Shown here piece after piece: positions 6,729 to 6,989 of a stretch of 6,989 bases of DNA (its first letter is position 1; the number at the start of each line of letters is the position of its first letter). Under the pieces are notes generated by a model. The model was not told the origin of the DNA. It searched no databases and worked only from the letters and a program-made list of their open reading frames with translations. Made by a program: the position numbers and the translations under genes. Source of the DNA: Deltaproteobacteria bacterium (GTDB lineage Bacteria > Desulfobacterota > Desulfobacteria > Desulfobacterales > ETH-SRB1). The stretch is taken from positions 1-6,989 of the forward strand of contig JAFCZU010000166.1 in NCBI GenBank assembly GCA_019314185.1, in the 5' to 3' direction.

Positions 6729-6770
6729 ATGAGTCGATTTAAGAAGTTATCGCATGTAATATGGCATTGC
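6729..6770 (+). pseudogene. tnpA: IS200-type TnpA, first 14 codons only, disrupted by insertion
   Basis: ATG at 6729 follows AAGGAG (6717-6722) by six bases and encodes MSRFKKLSHVIWHC, the conserved N-terminus of a common IS200/IS605 TnpA subgroup, which normally continues with QYHIVWVPKYR. Here the match stops after Cys14 (6768-6770). The frame then runs 12 unrelated codons into the inserted sequence and ends at TAG 6807-6809. The HUH motif and nucleophile Tyr are therefore absent, and the product cannot be a transposase. Confidence 0.75.
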
Positions 6771-6773
6771 AAA

Positions 6774-6882
6774 TTATGTGTAGCTGCACATAACTGGCAT
6801 TATGTGTAGCAGAATTTTATGTTGAGTGAAACAGAAACTTCGTTGCTATTCTGCGATTGATACTTTGATTTGCTACACATAA
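6774..6882. repeat. Four TTATGTG(T/C)AG half-sites in inverted arrangement
   Basis: TTATGTGTAG (6774-6783) and CTGCACATAA (6784-6793) form a 20-bp palindrome with one mismatched pair. TTATGTGTAGCA follows at 6800-6811, and its exact 12-bp inverted copy TGCTACACATAA lies at 6871-6882. A further 7-bp inverted pair, GCAGAAT (6809-6815) and ATTCTGC (6848-6854), lies between. Abutting half-sites with a short centre resemble XerC/D-like or integrase core sites, and the outer pair resembles accessory or terminal repeats. Confidence 0.75.
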
Positions 6883-6888
6883 CATTCA

Positions 6889-6945
6889 ATAATTAGCCTC
6901 TATGGTGGCAATGATTGTCACCTGTAATAAAAGGAGGCTTATTAT
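6889..6945 (+). promoter_or_regulatory. Nested hairpin covering ribosome binding site and start codon of the downstream ORF
   Basis: ATAATTAGCCTC (6889-6900) pairs with GAGGCTTATTAT (6934-6945) at 11 of 12 positions. The 3' arm includes GAGG of the Shine-Dalgarno AAAAGGAGG and the first two bases of the ATG at 6944. Inside lies a second near-perfect dyad, GGTGGCAAT (6904-6912) and ATTGTCACC (6914-6922), with one G-U pair. The structure predicts translational repression, or binding of a regulator to the inner dyad, which could also act as a DNA operator. Confidence 0.6.
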
Positions 6946-6989
6946 GAACTCGATTCTTGTTTCAAAGTTAAAATGTTTTAAAAGGGTTA
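6944..6989 (+). CDS. Start of an unidentified ORF in the inserted element (partial, runs off right edge)
   Basis: An ATG at 6944 is preceded by the strong Shine-Dalgarno AAAAGGAGG (about 6929-6937) at six bases spacing. The visible part is MNSILVSKLKCFKRV, basic and without a recognisable motif. Its position just inside the repeat array suggests it encodes the recombinase or transposase of the inserted element, or a regulator of it, but nothing in 15 codons shows this. Start and ribosome binding site are convincing; the function is unknown. Confidence 0.5.
   Translation, partial: MNSILVSKLKCFKRV

Larger units (their letters stand above)
6622..6770 (+). mobile_element. 5' (left) end of an IS200/IS605-family element, interrupted
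   Basis: The segment has the architecture of an IS200-type left end: a subterminal hairpin, a structured leader and the start of tnpA. The hairpin is ACCATGTCC (6622-6630), loop TGT, GGGCATGTGGT (6634-6644), giving about nine pairs with a two-base bulge. A smaller stem AGGC/GCCT lies at 6650-6660. The exact outer tip of the element is not defined; it lies somewhere in 6576-6621. The element is cut at about 6770 by other sequence, and its remainder is not in the window. It reads rightward, opposite to the remnant at the left edge, so the two copies face outward from the locus. Confidence 0.65.
6771..6989 (+). mobile_element. End of a second, unidentified mobile element inserted in the IS200 tnpA
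   Basis: TnpA homology ends abruptly at about 6770, and the following sequence opens with repeated, oppositely oriented TTATGTGTAGC motifs. It then carries a structured leader and a new start codon with a strong ribosome binding site. Terminal half-site palindromes of this kind fit binding or crossover sites for a tyrosine recombinase, as in recombinase-carrying IS91-like units or other integrase elements. The recombinase itself is not visible, so the class is inference. The element continues past the window. Confidence 0.5.

Noticed and set aside
6774..6882. CRISPR-like or integron attC interpretation of the repeats
   Set aside because: Copies are inverted and unevenly spaced with no spacer series, and the attC core-site signatures are absent.

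Overview
This window is the inside of an O-antigen or capsule-type surface polysaccharide locus of a Gram-negative bacterium, caught between two decayed insertion-sequence ends. The protein signatures (WbpE-, Wzx-, Wzy- and WbpI-like) and an IS200-type TnpA start MSRFKKLSHVIWHC fit a gammaproteobacterium or a member of the Desulfobacterota. The sequence alone does not settle which.

Layout, all main genes on the + strand. Bases 1-175 hold the decayed C-terminal half of an IS200/IS605 Y1 transposase reading leftward. Next come a strong + strand terminator-type hairpin (185-210) and about 200 bases with no recognisable gene. Bases 419-1257 are a 5'-truncated, frameshifted wbpE-like aminotransferase pseudogene. 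Then follow an intact wzx-like flippase (1302-2639), a wzy-like polymerase overlapping it by ATGA (2636-3973), a decayed tail of what looks like a GT4 glycosyltransferase (about 3975-4166) overlapping the next start by GTGA, an intact wbpI-like epimerase (4163-5239), and an intact GT4-type glycosyltransferase (5305-6519). The first 19 codons of a further coupled gene (6516-6575) are cut off where IS200-derived sequence begins.

The right end is nested mobile DNA. The 5' end of an IS200-type element (hairpin, leader with an occluded ribosome binding site, tnpA start at 6729) is interrupted after TnpA codon 14. The interrupting sequence begins with repeated TTATGTGTAGC half-sites in both orientations. 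These are followed by a nested hairpin that hides the ribosome binding site and start codon of a new reading frame (6944 onward, cut by the window end).

How the genes work together: in Pseudomonas aeruginosa O5-type loci, WbpE and WbpI act in one pathway that makes UDP-2,3-diacetamido-2,3-dideoxy-mannuronic acid. Wzx flips the finished lipid-linked repeat unit, Wzy polymerises it and glycosyltransferases build it. The content and order here (wbpE, wzx/wzy, GT remnant, wbpI, GT) resemble a reduced O5-type locus. Because wbpE is broken and two glycosyltransferase genes are fragments, this copy appears to be decaying, or it depends on replacements elsewhere. The wbpE segment is visibly richer in G+C than wbpI and the IS flanks, which suggests a mosaic origin.
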